Shown here piece after piece: positions 1 through 11,200 of a DNA stretch of 64,000 bases (positions are counted from its first letter, which is position 1; the number at the start of each line of letters is the position of its first letter). This stretch comes from Tigriopus japonicus (Eukaryota; Arthropoda; Copepoda; Harpacticoida; Harpacticidae): positions 4,463,590-4,527,589 of the forward strand of contig CM021320.1 in NCBI GenBank assembly GCA_010645155.1, read 5' to 3'. The position numbers and the translations under genes are program-made. The notes under the pieces were generated by a model, which ran no database searches, was not told the origin of the DNA, and saw only the letters and a list, made by a program, of their open reading frames with translations.

Positions 1-175
1 CCTGTGACCTTTTTACCGTGACTGTTTTACCCTGTGACCTTTTCACCGTGATCGTTTTACTCGTGACCTTTTTACCGTGACCATTTTACAATGTGACCTT
101 TTTATTATGACCGTTTTACCTTGTGACCTTTTTACCGTAACCGTTTTTCTTGTGACCGTTTTCTTTGTGACCTCT
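1..175. repeat. Degenerate minisatellite with unit ending TTTTACCGTGACC
   Basis: About a dozen degenerate tandem copies of a 14-16 base unit (CTTTTTACCGTGACC and CGTTTTACCTTGTGACC variants) run from the window edge to about 175. The same unit forms a second short tract at 27790-27880. No gene-like reading is convincing inside it; the short open frame there is only the translated repeat. Confidence 0.8.
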
Positions 176-189
176 GTACCAGCAAAATT

Positions 190-928
190 CTTGCCCGGAC
201 CTTCCCTCATTTTAACCCAAAAAAATCTTCTCCGAACTTTCCCTAGTACTTTTTATCTGCTTTGACTATCTTGCAAATAACAATAACACTATTGCTAAAA
301 ACGATTTCCTATTGTGGGGGTGAAATGAAAAACAAAAAAAAAATGTCGGAAAGATTTCAATGCACAACAAGCCTGCCATTCCGATGCGTAGCTTCCATAT
401 GCCACAAATTATCAATCAAAGCAAGCCTATAACAGGGCAGTCAAGCTGTTTGAAATGACATTCTGTCATAAGGCTCTTCAATCAGTGGGCCCAACTTTAT
501 TGTGGAGCCTTCAGAAATATCCAAAATGGCGGACTTCAGACCCATCAACATTAAGATACACATTTGTGGCTAGTCTGATAAAAGTAAAGCTAAAGGCCAT
601 TATCATTTATTTTGTGAGCCATTGATCCCACCAACTTCAAGCAAAGTGTTTGGCAAATCATATGCAATGAAAATGAGGTTCAAATATGGTTTCAAGCACG
701 CGTTATGGATGATATAGTAAGCTGTTTCGTTTCTTTTGAAACACTAGGTACGAGATCAAAACCTCAAGGTGGTTGCTGCTCTTGTTCCGTTAGCTAAAAA
801 ATTTCAAGATACTTTATCTTGAGATCTTTTTGGGTGATCTTGTTGGAAACTGATTATTTCCACGTGCTTCCATTATCCCAATCTCAAAAGATGGATCGGA
901 AATAGAAGCTCGGTGTAGCGTTTGTCTT
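190..928. other. Intergenic, nothing recognised
   Basis: AT-rich DNA between the minisatellite and the first cuticle promoter. No coding exon, RNA gene or terminal-repeat pair was recognised on either strand. Confidence 0.4.
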
Positions 929-1030
929 ACGTGAGAAAATGCTTAAAAGTCATCAGTTTGCAACCTAGAAATGTTGAAGCCCTTCCTTTAGCTATAAAAG
1001 ATCATTCCGATAAGAACCATCACCAGTTTT
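929..1030 (+). promoter_or_regulatory. Cuticle gene promoter: conserved upstream module, TATA box, initiator (copy 1)
   Basis: An upstream block at 929-962 begins ACGTGAGAAAATGCTTAAAA and ends TTTGCA. It is shared with the three other cuticle genes in the window. TATAAAA lies at 993-999, and a CAGTTTT initiator-like site follows at about 1025. The order and spacing (about 30 bases from block to TATA, about 30 from TATA to initiator) match the other copies, so this is probably the regulated core promoter of the gene starting at 1076. Confidence 0.75.
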
Positions 1031-1075
1031 AAGTTTACCTTCGTTGTACTAACATCGGAAGACCAAATTGCAACA

Positions 1076-1487
1076 ATGCAGGTAAATTAAAACTAAAACC
1101 TCGAGTCAAACATTACTCTTCTAAGGCGTAAATATCCGATCTTCTTTACAGTGGATTCAAATCATTCCCGTTGCCATTGTTTCTTTCGCAATGCTTATTT
1201 CAATTGTCATTGGACAATATGGTGGAGGACACGGAGGACATGGAGGACACGGAGGACACGGAGGACATGGAGGACACGGAGGACACGGAGGAGGACATGG
1301 AGGACACTACTCCTTCGGCTACAAGGTCAATGATGGGTACAACAACTTTGGCCATTCAGAAACCCGAAGTGGTGGCTCCACCAAAGGTCAATACCACGTT
1401 AAGCTTCCGGATGGTAAACTCCAAACTGTCAATTATCACGCGGATGGTTATTCCGGATACGTGGCCAAAGTGAGCCATGGATATTGA
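1076..1487 (+). CDS. RR-type cuticle protein, Gly-His rich (copy 1)
   Basis: Secreted structural protein of the exoskeleton that should bind chitin. The model has two exons, 1076-1081 (ATG CAG only) and 1152-1487, joined by a 70-base GT-AG intron in phase 0, giving 113 residues. A hydrophobic signal peptide (about residues 1-23, ending before Gln-Tyr-Gly) is followed by a GGHGGHGG repeat. A chitin_bind_4 (RR consensus) domain follows, starting HYSFGYKVNDGYNNFG, with a conserved LPDGKLQTVNYHADG stretch and ending SHGY. A start at the internal ATG at 1191 would remove most of the signal peptide, so the micro-exon start is preferred; it is conserved in all four copies. This copy has the longest Gly-His tract. 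Family assignment is secure; RR-2 rather than RR-1 is inferred. Confidence 0.92.
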
Positions 1488-1787
1488 TTGCAAAAATACT
1501 CGATGTAAAATTTGCTGGACAAAAAAAAAGAACATTTACAGACGAAACGGAAACTGTAAAATGAGTTACATGGATTTTTGCAATTTTTTCTTAATGCAAT
1601 TTGTTCTTAATGACGATGGGAAGGGTAATCAAAACTCTCAAAAATATGCGTCTTATGCACTCTACTATTGAAAAAAAAAACAAAGAAACTTGCTTTTTCT
1701 GAAAATTGAATTTAAATTAAATATAAGTTCTGAAAGTCCTGAATATTTTACTAACCAAATTCCAGACAACGATTCCAAGCGAGAAAT

Positions 1788-1920
1788 AAAAATCGGGTCC
1801 AGGAACCTAGAATCTGTGGACTAACCCCAAAATGGAAAGAACTTGGCTTTGCCAAAATCTATCAAGCAAGCCAACATATTCCAAAGGCCGTTTTACTGCT
1901 GACAGTAATATTTAAAATCC
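1788..1920. repeat. Diverged terminal arm of the foldback family seen at 30212-30843
   Basis: The stretch with GGAACCTAGAATC, AATGGAAAGAACTTGG and GCCAAAATC resembles, in order, the right arm of the long terminal inverted repeat at 30694-30832. It is a solo, diverged fragment downstream of the first cuticle gene. Confidence 0.5.
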
Positions 1921-2002
1921 TCGCTTGCTCAAACTCTATGAGTACATCCAACCCCCGCCCCATCCCCAACCCCAACCCCTTAGTGAACGGCTTTAGTGTT
2001 TT

Positions 2003-3217
2003 TTAATTATAATTCATCTTTAAAGCACGAGCTTGATGGTAAAGACGTTGTTTGAGGTAATCATAAAATTGGATATCGATCTCAAGACATTGGGAAAGAA
2101 CTTTCCAAACCTCTGGGCTTGTAGGCTCTTCCGTCAGAGAATCAAAGTCAAATTTGTTGTCAGGATCGGCGTTATACATAAAAGAGAGTCCCCCAAAGTA
2201 CTGAGGTAAAATAAGCTCGTAAATTCTTAATGACATATCAAGTTCCTCCAGAATGCCCACCAAAATATAATGTCTCTCAACATTCTCTTTGGCTTGCAAA
2301 ACCATTTGTTCCGGTGAATTGTTGGGATCCCGACAAACGTCGTCATAACCACAAAATCTTATGTAATTATGTATCGCGGATATGGGTGAAAAGGCACAAT
2401 GTGTGAGATTCTTGAACGATTCAAAGAACTCATCAGTGCGATTGTAGGCCTGTGAAAGAAATAATTTTATATTTTCAAAACAAAAAAAAAACATGGGACA
2501 TTTTAATCGGATTTTTTACCTCTAACATATGCTTGCTATAATAGTAGTTTGAGATGAAGGCGTGTACAGGGTGACGAACCTGATTCATATAAATAATTTT
2601 TGAATTGTCTATTTGACAATCTCTTTTTGGGTTAATATAAGCTATTTGTCCTTGAGCAATATATGCTTTGCCAAAGACTTTTGCTGTGCGCAATAACACG
2701 GACAAATGTTCACAGATCCCTTTGAGGTCACTTTCATCTTCTCGATTTTCTCGCAACCAATACTTCTTGGGGATAACGCCCTTTGTCATGCTATCAAAAT
2801 GAAGCAATGTTATTAAAGATGTATGTTTGCGTATTATAAGTCAATGAAGTGAAATATTTTGATGAGTAATCTTATCGATTTTGTCATTTTTTTAACTCCT
2901 TACTCATTTCCTCCACGAAGCTCCAACAAAAGCCTCAAAACAATAGTGGATCCAGTTTTTGGTATGTGATTGTATATCACAATGGTGTTGTTTAATCTAA
3001 CTTTGAGCATTTTGGGTCGTGGGATGTAGAACTGAAATTGAGAGAGAAGCCCAGGTTACAAACTTCAACTTCCCCTGTCAATCCCGTCTTGTCTTACTGG
3101 TAAATTTTCACCAATGTCCAACTGAAGCTCTTCAATCTTTAACGAGGAATAAACCAGAAGAAAAGCCAAACATGTCAAAAGTAACGTCCAACAAGCTTTG
3201 ACCTTTCGCATGATCAT
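2003..3217 (-). CDS. Pipe/uronyl 2-O-sulfotransferase-like protein (array gene 1)
   Basis: Type II Golgi membrane protein of the Sulfotransfer_2 family (HS2ST, UST, Drosophila pipe), which transfers sulfate from PAPS to uronic acid in glycosaminoglycans. Four exons in transcript order: 3098-3217, 2904-3031, 2520-2790, 2003-2449, all GT-AG with matching phases (0, 2, 0), giving 321 residues. A short basic N-terminus and one membrane anchor (about residues 9-26) are followed by the 5'-phosphosulfate loop IPKTGST (63-69) and the 3'-phosphate site MNQVRHPVHAF (about 151-161). Then come the Cys pair in RFCGYDDVC and the tail with LVGILEELD, as in UST. The residue aligned with the HS2ST catalytic His is Gln (about 131), so activity is doubtful. 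First of three tandem paralogues on this strand. Fold assignment is firm; the substrate is unknown. Confidence 0.85.
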
Positions 3218-3967
3218 TTGCACTTTGCACACTCAAATTCATTTAATCCTCACGATTATGCTACAAACAAACAAGAATGGTTTGTAGTATCATTCTTGGG
3301 ATTTTTTCAAATCAGTGGTTTCCAGAGCACCTTTGTAGAGAAATAACATTTTAACAAGCAGTGTTCAAAACGCTCTCAAATTTGCTCGAAGCTAAGGCAT
3401 GAAGCTTAATTTCAAAGCTTTTGTGATTTAATCGGAAACACTTGCTTTTTGTCCCTTAAATACTTCAGGGAGTCGTAATCCTACTAAGTATGTTCTAATT
3501 TCATGAAACATGTTCAGAAAGAGTGCTTTATGAATTTGATATACTTCAGATAGCTTCAAAAGTGTCTTCAAAAATTTCTTCAGGACAGATTGCAAAATTG
3601 AAACTGGTGACCTTATTGACTTTAGGTTTACACGCTGACATGAAAGTTTTGTCGTAATTTTGAAAAATAATGATTTCATGGTATAAGAATAGATTTGAAC
3701 GACTTAACATCCAATTCACTCGCTACAAGCCTCTCATATTTGGATTGCTATCGACCAAATTGGAAAGCATGAACGACTCAAAGTTTGTCCAATAGAATTT
3801 CAGTTGTTTTTGTTGGGGCTGTTCCCAAGCTACTCCCCTTTCTCGGAAACCGCGTAAAATTATATTTGCGTCATTCACTGGATTTTTAGTGATTTAAGGC
3901 GAGGTAAAGCCTTAAATTAAGCCTGAAGAAATCATCTGACCTCAAAGTGACACTTTCTGTTCCAGCA
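3218..3967. other. Intergenic, nothing recognised
   Basis: Region upstream of sulfotransferase gene 1. A frame of 83 codons on the - strand (3428-3679) has no recognisable domain and AT-rich composition, so it is not called as a gene. Confidence 0.35.
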
Positions 3968-4514
3968 ATGGGAGTAATTACTTGTGATATCAGATTTGGT
4001 ATACTATGAAAAAGTGACCAAAGTGAACAATCAATTTTTGGCGGGAAAAAAGTTCGGAAGACGTGTGTTTCTGATGAGCGTGAAAGTTAGATCAAACAAA
4101 GATTTAAACCAAATTGTTGCAGATCTGCACAACTTCAAGTTGAATTGGCAAATCTTGACACTTTCCGAAAAATAATTATATTTTATTGCTTGTATCAAAA
4201 ATTTTGCCCCATAAATTGAAGCGTCTTTTCCAAACTTTTGAATCAGGAACGCGTGTCTTGGAATTAATAGGTGACCAGAAGAGACAAGTTCTTGTGGCAA
4301 CTAAATATAAAAGGAAATCATTTGTTTTATTGCACGTTTCAAATATATTCTTTTGCTTTGTACTTACTCTGCAACAAACTCTTCAACATACTGTACATTG
4401 TCTTCAATGGAACATTTTTCGAAAATCTGACTCTTAAAAACTCAGGTAATCTTTTGGCAAGCCTAGACTGCTAACGGCAGCAGGTCTGTAAATTGATACC
4501 GTAATCACTCCCAT
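3968..4514. mobile_element. MITE with ATGGGAGTAATTAC / GTAATCACTCCCAT ends (copy 1)
   Basis: The left end ATGGGAGTAATTAC (3968) and right end GTAATCACTCCCAT (to 4514) are inverted repeats of each other. The interior contains GGCGGGAAAAAAGTTCGG and CTGCTAACGGCAGCAGG, both also present in the copy at 42745-43240 inside an NPRL3 intron. No transposase is present, so it is non-autonomous. The superfamily is not certain. Confidence 0.7.
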
Positions 4515-4723
4515 AATTTCTCACTCATTGGTCCATAAATTGCATCTTAAGTTATTTAAAAGCACTTTAAAAACTTGCTGGGACACATACATAGTTTGAT
4601 CGTGCCAATGTGTTCACATATTGACATTATTTTTAGGTTCAAAGTATGATTACGAGGGCGAAAAAATATTAGCGAAAAAGTGACAAAATAATAAATGTAT
4701 ATTTTCTTGAAAAATGTTTTATT

Positions 4724-5398
4724 TAGGTTTAGACCCAGGGAAAAGTTAACTACCTAAAACCCTATTAATTGTAACATTTTTTAATAACCTATTTAACGCA
4801 TATTTAGAGACCATTTAGTTACCGTATGAATCCAAATTGAAAAAAAAAATCCCAGATCAACAGCTGAGTTATTTGAATTTGAATGTTCCATTTTTGACCC
4901 CAAAAAGCCGAAAAACGCTATTTAAATGAAAAAACAAATTCCCAAAGATTTCATACAGCATTTCAATATTGCAAAAATAAATGATTTTTTAAAGCTTGGA
5001 GCTTATGTCAAAATAGCTCAAAACAATAAAAAATATCTCTTAAAAGGCAAGATTTTTGGAAAACATATTTCATAACTATTTAGAGTACGCTATGATGTGT
5101 GTTCTGCCAAAATTGCAAATAAATATGTCTAACAGATTCACATTCAAATTTACGATTTCTAGAAGGACCATGTTCAAAATGGACTAAAATCGAAACTTGA
5201 AACATTAACCGATTTTTTCAAAACTTCTAAATATTACCCAACTTTGAGTGTGTTTGATGATGCAAAATATTTTTTATCGCAAAATGAATTTTAAATCTCT
5301 AATTTTTAAGTCTCTAAATATGGGTTGAATAGGTTATTAAAAAATGTTATAATTAATAGGTTTTTAGGTAGTTAACTTTTTTCCTGGGCCTAAACCTA
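4724..5398. mobile_element. Foldback element with about 95-base inverted ends
   Basis: The left arm (4724-4820, beginning TAGGTTTAGACCCAGG) and right arm (5300-5398, ending CCTGGGCCTAAACCTA) are inverted repeats with few differences. The interior around 5090-5290 matches 13720-13879, which runs into the assembly gap, so a second copy lies there. No coding capacity was seen, and no clear target duplication was found. Confidence 0.7.
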
Positions 5399-5499
5399 TA
5401 TAATACAATAAAAGTAAAGTTGTTCTCCATAAAATTTTGGATCTAAAAAGTGCCATGATGTCTTTGGGTATTTTGATTCAAACCTAAAAAGTCATTCGG

Positions 5500-5660
5500 A
5501 ACACCGTGCTCTATGTTCACAATCCGAATCCGACAGCTTCCAATCAAACCGAACAAATTCGAATCCGAAAACATGCTCCTCAATCCGAACGAATCCGAAT
5601 CCGAGAATTTGCTCCTCAATCCGAATCCGAAAAGTTGTGGGCTGATCCGCAAAAAAATCT
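5500..5660. repeat. AATCCGAA short-motif array
   Basis: Degenerate tandem copies of AATCCGAA with spacers such as TGCTCCTC. A related array lies at 7860-8000. Open frames in it are by-products of the repeat. It may be the core of a transposon whose ends I could not define. Confidence 0.6.
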
Positions 5661-5787
5661 GAAAATTTGCCCCTCATTTCAATATTATTCCGAAACTTCT
5701 AAACTCAATCTTATTTTATTTTGGTTAATCCTTTTTGTGGCGTGTATTGAAAAAAACATCACTAATTTTTAGTAAGTAGATGATTAG

Positions 5788-6333
5788 TAGGGCCCGGAAA
5801 TGAATTTTTAAAATATAAAATATTTTAAAAAATATTTCTCCATTTTTCCTCGATTTTTTTAAAAATATTTTGGCTGTTTCAAGGAAAAACTAAATGTTTA
5901 CTCGAATATTCCAGTCAAAAAAATATTTCGGGCAAATTTAGGAAAACAAATGAATGACCAATGCTCAAAAAAGCCTTCCCAAAATTAACCCCAAATACAA
6001 AAATCTCTACAAAATGGCATTTGTACTAAGATTAGACATTCACAATCAAAACAACTGTAATAAACAAAAAAACTGTGCCATCTATTGAGGCAAATTGAAA
6101 ACTGTATTGTTTAAATCAATTGCATGTCAAGTTTGTCCCCAAAAACGGCCAAATGTATCAATTTCACCAGAAACAAATTTGGAAAATCGCTGCACACAAC
6201 CAAAATACCAAATTATGGCCTTGTAAAAAATATCTTTTTAATTATCCGGCTTTTTTTCAAATATTTTGAGCTTTTGAAGAACATATATATTGGATATTTC
6301 GTCACTTTTTTGCAAACATTTTTCCGGGCCCTA
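5788..6333. mobile_element. hAT-like non-autonomous element, perfect 8-bp target duplication ATGATTAG
   Basis: The element starts TAGGGCCCGGAAA and ends TTTCCGGGCCCTA. The 8-base sequence ATGATTAG flanks it exactly on both sides (5780-5787 and 6334-6341). Eight-base duplications and TAGGG/CAGGG ends are typical of hAT transposons. The interior shares blocks (ACGGCCAAATG, TTTCACCA, TTGGAAAATCGCT) with the reversed relative at 17590-18123 and a fragment at 61568-61740. Confidence 0.85.
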
Positions 6334-6349
6334 ATGATTAGCAATAAAA

Positions 6350-6830
6350 ACTTTAAGAGGTACCTTGAATCACAGCACACGTTTGTGCTTAAAAATTTGT
6401 TTATAACCAAAGTGCTGGCAATCGTCGAGTTGGTGTGGTGGTGTGTGGTCACCTTACCAAATTAAAGACAGCACACTTCGGGAAGGCGTTCAATGCCGGT
6501 TTACACAGAAGATCCCTTCTTTGAGACACCTAAACTACTCCGAGCAATTGAAAACATGGAACCTAGAAACGTAGAAAAAAGGAGAAAATTTGATGCCTTC
6601 CTAGTATACAAGGGCCTTCACGGAATCACAGACATCCATCTCCCGTCAGGAGACAACGAAGCTTTAAGAACAGAGATCTGGTAGATCCTCAGTGCCGTCT
6701 CCAATTACGACAGAGTTCATTTTTAGTAAAGGGGACAATGCTATGAAACGATCTGCCCCACAAGTGAGACAAAAACAAGCTTAAACGATTTCCAATGGGC
6801 AATCAAATGCTACTTAAAACAATGATCACA
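6350..6830 (+). pseudogene. Non-LTR retrotransposon relic, reverse transcriptase C-terminal region
   Basis: Broken + strand frames give a stretch with YKGLHGITDIHLP and, after a frameshift, NDLPHK followed by FPMGNQ-like residues. This resembles the region after the reverse transcriptase domain of jockey/CR1 elements (the W-N-x-L-P motif). It has multiple stops and frameshifts. No 5' part was found; the hAT-like element 5788-6333 lies just upstream. Confidence 0.5.
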
Positions 6831-7780
6831 CAGGACACTCTTCCCACTTCCTCATCATCCTTATTCAATTCTTCTTATTCTTTTAACCAACTTACTGTGT
6901 AAATATCGTTTTATCAAGGCTGCTTTTTCTGTGGCTGTTTAATTCTTTTTTTGTCCTTTTTTCAATACAATATATGTCTCAGACATTGATATATTAGATT
7001 GGATTGCAAATAATATTACTTAAAATGTAAATTGCAAGATTTGGATCAGTTTAAAAATCAATTGCGCACAAATAAAAAATGCATCATATGTCCAAACAAT
7101 TAGTTTTTGTTGTGATGTGCATTCAATTTAAAATCAACTTTTCAATTGTACTTTCTACCCAAATATTGAAACAACAAGTTCAAACCTCCATAATATAAGT
7201 CTAATTTGAACACGCATCCAATAAATACAGATTGTAGATCATATCACCAAAAAGGTAGAGTCAAAATTAAATGGACATGCAAACAATTACTTTGTAGCTG
7301 TTTGTGTTGGCGGCGAAAATCACTTAATTTTGAGAACTTTTCAAGATATGTGGTGGCGGAAATTTGTACGGGTATTCTCACATTTCTCGGCTATCAAGAA
7401 TTGCAAGGAAAAATCTCTCCACCTGTAAAAGACTATTTGAAACGAGTAATTATTTTTGATCTTTGTGTACACCTAACACAATGCAAGGACAAGCTGAGGG
7501 TGGCTGAACTGTAGTCCATCATTTTTGGCCTAAATGATTTCCTTGCAACTTATTACAACAAAACCTTACATCTTTTCTCCTGAGAAGGTAGTATTTGACT
7601 CAACCCATTTTCTTTACTTTGTTAAGCAATATTTTATGTTTGGTTAAGAATAAAACATTTAAATACCTTGCACAGTCATTAAAAATTCCACAGTTGACAA
7701 TACATGAAAAAAAAAATAAAAATCAAGAATTTTTTAAAGTGGAAGTATTGTGAAATGAGGTTTAAAAATGGAAATAACAA
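6831..7780. other. Intergenic, nothing recognised
   Basis: AT-rich sequence between a retrotransposon relic and the second AATCCGAA array. A 102-codon + strand frame at 7206-7514 has no recognisable domain and is not called. Confidence 0.3.
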
Positions 7781-7789
7781 GTTCGGATT

Positions 7790-8005
7790 ACGGCGGATCC
7801 GATAGAAATATTTCACAAATTCAAATTGGAACTCAAATCCAACACTCTTTTACCAATCAAAACAATTCCAAACCCGAAAATTGTGCCAAAATCCGAACGA
7901 ATCCGAATCCGAAAATTTGTGCCAAAATCCGAACGAATCCAAGTCCGAAAATCTGTGCGAAAATCCGAATCTGAAAATCCGATTGGATTCGACAAGTTGG
8001 ATCCC
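7790..8005. repeat. AATCCGAAAAT short-motif array (second copy)
   Basis: Repeated units of the type CGAACGAATCCGAATCCGAA and AAAATTTGTGCCAAAATCC, related to the array at 5500-5660. Frames on both strands are open because of the repeat, with no gene evidence. Confidence 0.6.
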
Positions 8006-8221
8006 CTGCACAGCTCTAGATGGAACCCGAAGAAAACATTTAATGCAAAATAGGAGACAACAATTTTTTTGTATGAAACAACCCAAAACTTTTCGTTTCA
8101 AGCATTTGAAGTCTTGCATTAAATAACTTTTGGGATTGTCTATCTTTAGAGTTTGACTCTTCGTTGCCATTGACAAGGAATGATTTTTGTTCATTTATGT
8201 TAGGGCCGGATTGAAAAACTT

Positions 8222-11200
8222 TTATTTCAGATTCAAAGCGCGTCCTTGGTAAAACAAGCGCTGTTTCAAATACTCGTAAAATTTAATGTCGGTTTGAAAC
8301 CTCTGATTCAAGATGTCCATGACATCCGAGCTTGGTTGTGTGTGAGTATAATTAAGGTGTGACCTTTCTTCTTTGTCGAGAGCATTAGCAAAATCTTGAA
8401 GGCACACCAGATATTGGGGCAAAAGGGTTTCCAACACTGCTAGGGTCAAGTCAAACTCATCTGTTAAACCCACAACGGCGTAATATTTCTCAATGTTTTC
8501 TTTGGCACGAGTTATGATGAAATCAAGGCTAGTTTTGGGATCCCAACAAGTTTTGTTATATCCACAAAATCTCACGTAAGTATGCATCCTTGATGTTGGT
8601 GGAATAACGTAATCTTGAAGATTTTCAACAGTCTGAAAGGATTCGTCTTGATTGGTGCCATTCTGATATATAGGAATGTTTTGGGGTTAGTTTATTATTT
8701 TGAAAAAAATGCAAAAGCGCGTTCTACGATTACCTCTTTGAGTTGTTTGTTAAGATGGTAGTGTGCGATGAAAGCCTGCACTGGATGAGGCACCATGCTA
8801 ATGTGAATGACTCTGGCACGAGGCATCTGGCAATCGAGTTCAGGATCCACAAAACCAACGTATCCAGTGACAATCGTCGATTTGTTAACTTCTTTGGCAT
8901 ATTTCAAGGTTCTTCTCAAAAACTTGCAAATCATCCATGGGTCTTGATTTTCCCGGAAAGTGTAGCTTCTGTTCATCAAGCCCTTTTCGAAACTATTCAA
9001 GACAAAAAAAACATCTTCATAAACAGCAAAATGTTGAAGAAGTTTAATTGAAGATGACAAAAATCGCCACTAGATGGAGCCAATACAGGGGCAAATTCTC
9101 TTGATTTCAGATCTATCTTGAACTTAGACTTGTCGCCAAGAATGCAACTTCCATCTTAAAGTGGATTTATTTCCATATTTTAAGTCTTTTAGAGCTCCGT
9201 TACGATATTATTGTGTTCAAAAATCAAAAAGCCATGCTGAGTAATCACAAATTAGTCCAAAGACTGAACAGAAGCACCCACAGCCGTTACTACCTCAAGA
9301 TGGCCCTGATTGTCAGTTTTCTCTTTGATTGAAGCTCAACTTTGCTTCTTTAAGAAGCAAATGATGATTCTGATGGCGAGTTGTTCATTTTGAGAACAAG
9401 AGAGGGCACCCAAGTAGTATCTGTTAGGGTGCATGCTAAATCATGTGAGAGCCATCTACAGGGTGCGCCACTTAAAATCGGACAGAGGTGTAATAAGGGC
9501 CAACAACGCCAATTTCAATTTTAACGTGTAGACCCCCAAATCTAGCTCATGGGCAAATAACTTGTTATTATTTTGAGGGGATTTGGAGACTTCCGCTGTT
9601 TTAGCAAGAAAAAAGGCAACCAAGAAAGATGCTCATAAAAAGATTGGTTATCCAAGGCTTGTCTGTGAGGACCATTGCTTCAAGGTTTCTTCAGATCTTA
9701 ATCCAAGAACTTTACTTGTTAGGCCATTCTGGAGAAGAAGGTGGGGAGTAAAGTTTAAAAAAATGGCTTCCTTGGCTGCAGCCTTTAAAGCTGCATGGAC
9801 TAAAATTCCAGCAGAGCAGGTGCAAATCATTTGCTCTTGTGCAGAGAGGAGATTCAAGACCGTGGTCAAAAACAGGGGCCTCCATGTCGAATAACTTGAA
9901 AATAGATCTGTGAAATATTGTTGCAATCAACATCATTTGTAACAAGTGCTTTTTGATTCGACGGCTTAGTTCCCTCAAATTATCGATTATTCATGTCCGA
10001 TTTTTAGTGGCGCACCCTGTAGGTGAAGCGAATCAATTTTCGCCATTTTCCTCCATTGAAAAGAAAAAAAAATCTTAAACAGATTTGGTCTATTACAAAC
10101 ATGTATCTATCAAATATTGTTCGTACCCAAAAATATTTCCAAAGATTTAACACCATTTAAACATGCGTGTATTTTGGAAAAAGTGAACATTATTTTTCCG
10201 TCTAACCTGAGATTTTAGAATATTGGATCACTTGGAAATACTTGCCAGTCAATTGGAAGTGGAGGAAAACATTCAAATTCCCTCCCCTATACTTTTTACA
10301 CTTGACAAGCCAATTTTAAGGTAAAATGTGTGTCTTTTCCTTGGTACTTTTTGAATGCTTGCGAGTCCTTCTAGAAACCAATTGAATCCTACTAAATTCG
10401 GGTCCTTCATTGGGTGAAATAACTCGTGATTCGAGGTTCATAAAAAGTCGCTCAAATACAACTCTAACTATTGTGGGCTATTGAGGGTTCCAAAAAATTT
10501 TGCTTATTGCACAACATCATAAAAATGGTCAAAGTCTTTCATCACTAGCAAACCCCAAAATGTATGTCCATGACTTACATCGTATAAATTTTGCTTTTCT
10601 TTAAACCTGAGCAAAGTTATGAAAGGTTCTTCATTTTTTCAAAGCTTTCTTGCCACATTTTACGTGCCTAGTTATAATGTCTCATTTTTTCTACAGATTT
10701 TTTCAAGGTAAACGATCCATCAAACAAAGGCTGATTAGGATGTCACACACAAGGCATAATGTTGAGAGGAGAGGTCACAGTATTAACACAAATCTCAAAC
10801 TTGGTCTAGACACAAAAGTTTGACCTATTTTCCAACTTTTAAGTATGAACTGGACACAATAAAATATGAATTTTGGGTCACAATACTTAAAGGTTACACA
10901 CGTTTTCTACTTTTTTGGTTGCGATTAGTGATGGACCGAAAGGGCTCATAACCGAAACCGAAAGCAGCTGGGTACAAAATTGTATAAATGCAAAATCCAC
11001 TCTAAAGATTAATGCTTATGTGTTCGAGGTTGGGTAGTCGCAAATTTTGAAAAATCGGGAAACTTAAATTTCAGAGGTTTTTGGACGAAAATTTTTCGAT
11101 TTTGTTGTCAAACTTCATCCTTTACAGGGCATGCCTGCTTTCGGTCTCGGTAGGCATAACCGAAACCGAAACCGAAGTTTTGGCCGAAATCGCTTTCGGT

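Noticed and set aside
1151..1473. Alternative frames across the first cuticle gene rich in Arg-Thr or Glu-Asp repeats
   Set aside because: They are frame-shifted readings of the GGHGG repeat; the frame with the signal peptide and chitin-binding domain is the real one.
5506..5772. Ser/Arg/Ile-rich open frames on both strands
   Set aside because: Produced by translating the AATCCGAA array in several frames; the same happens at 7813-7995.
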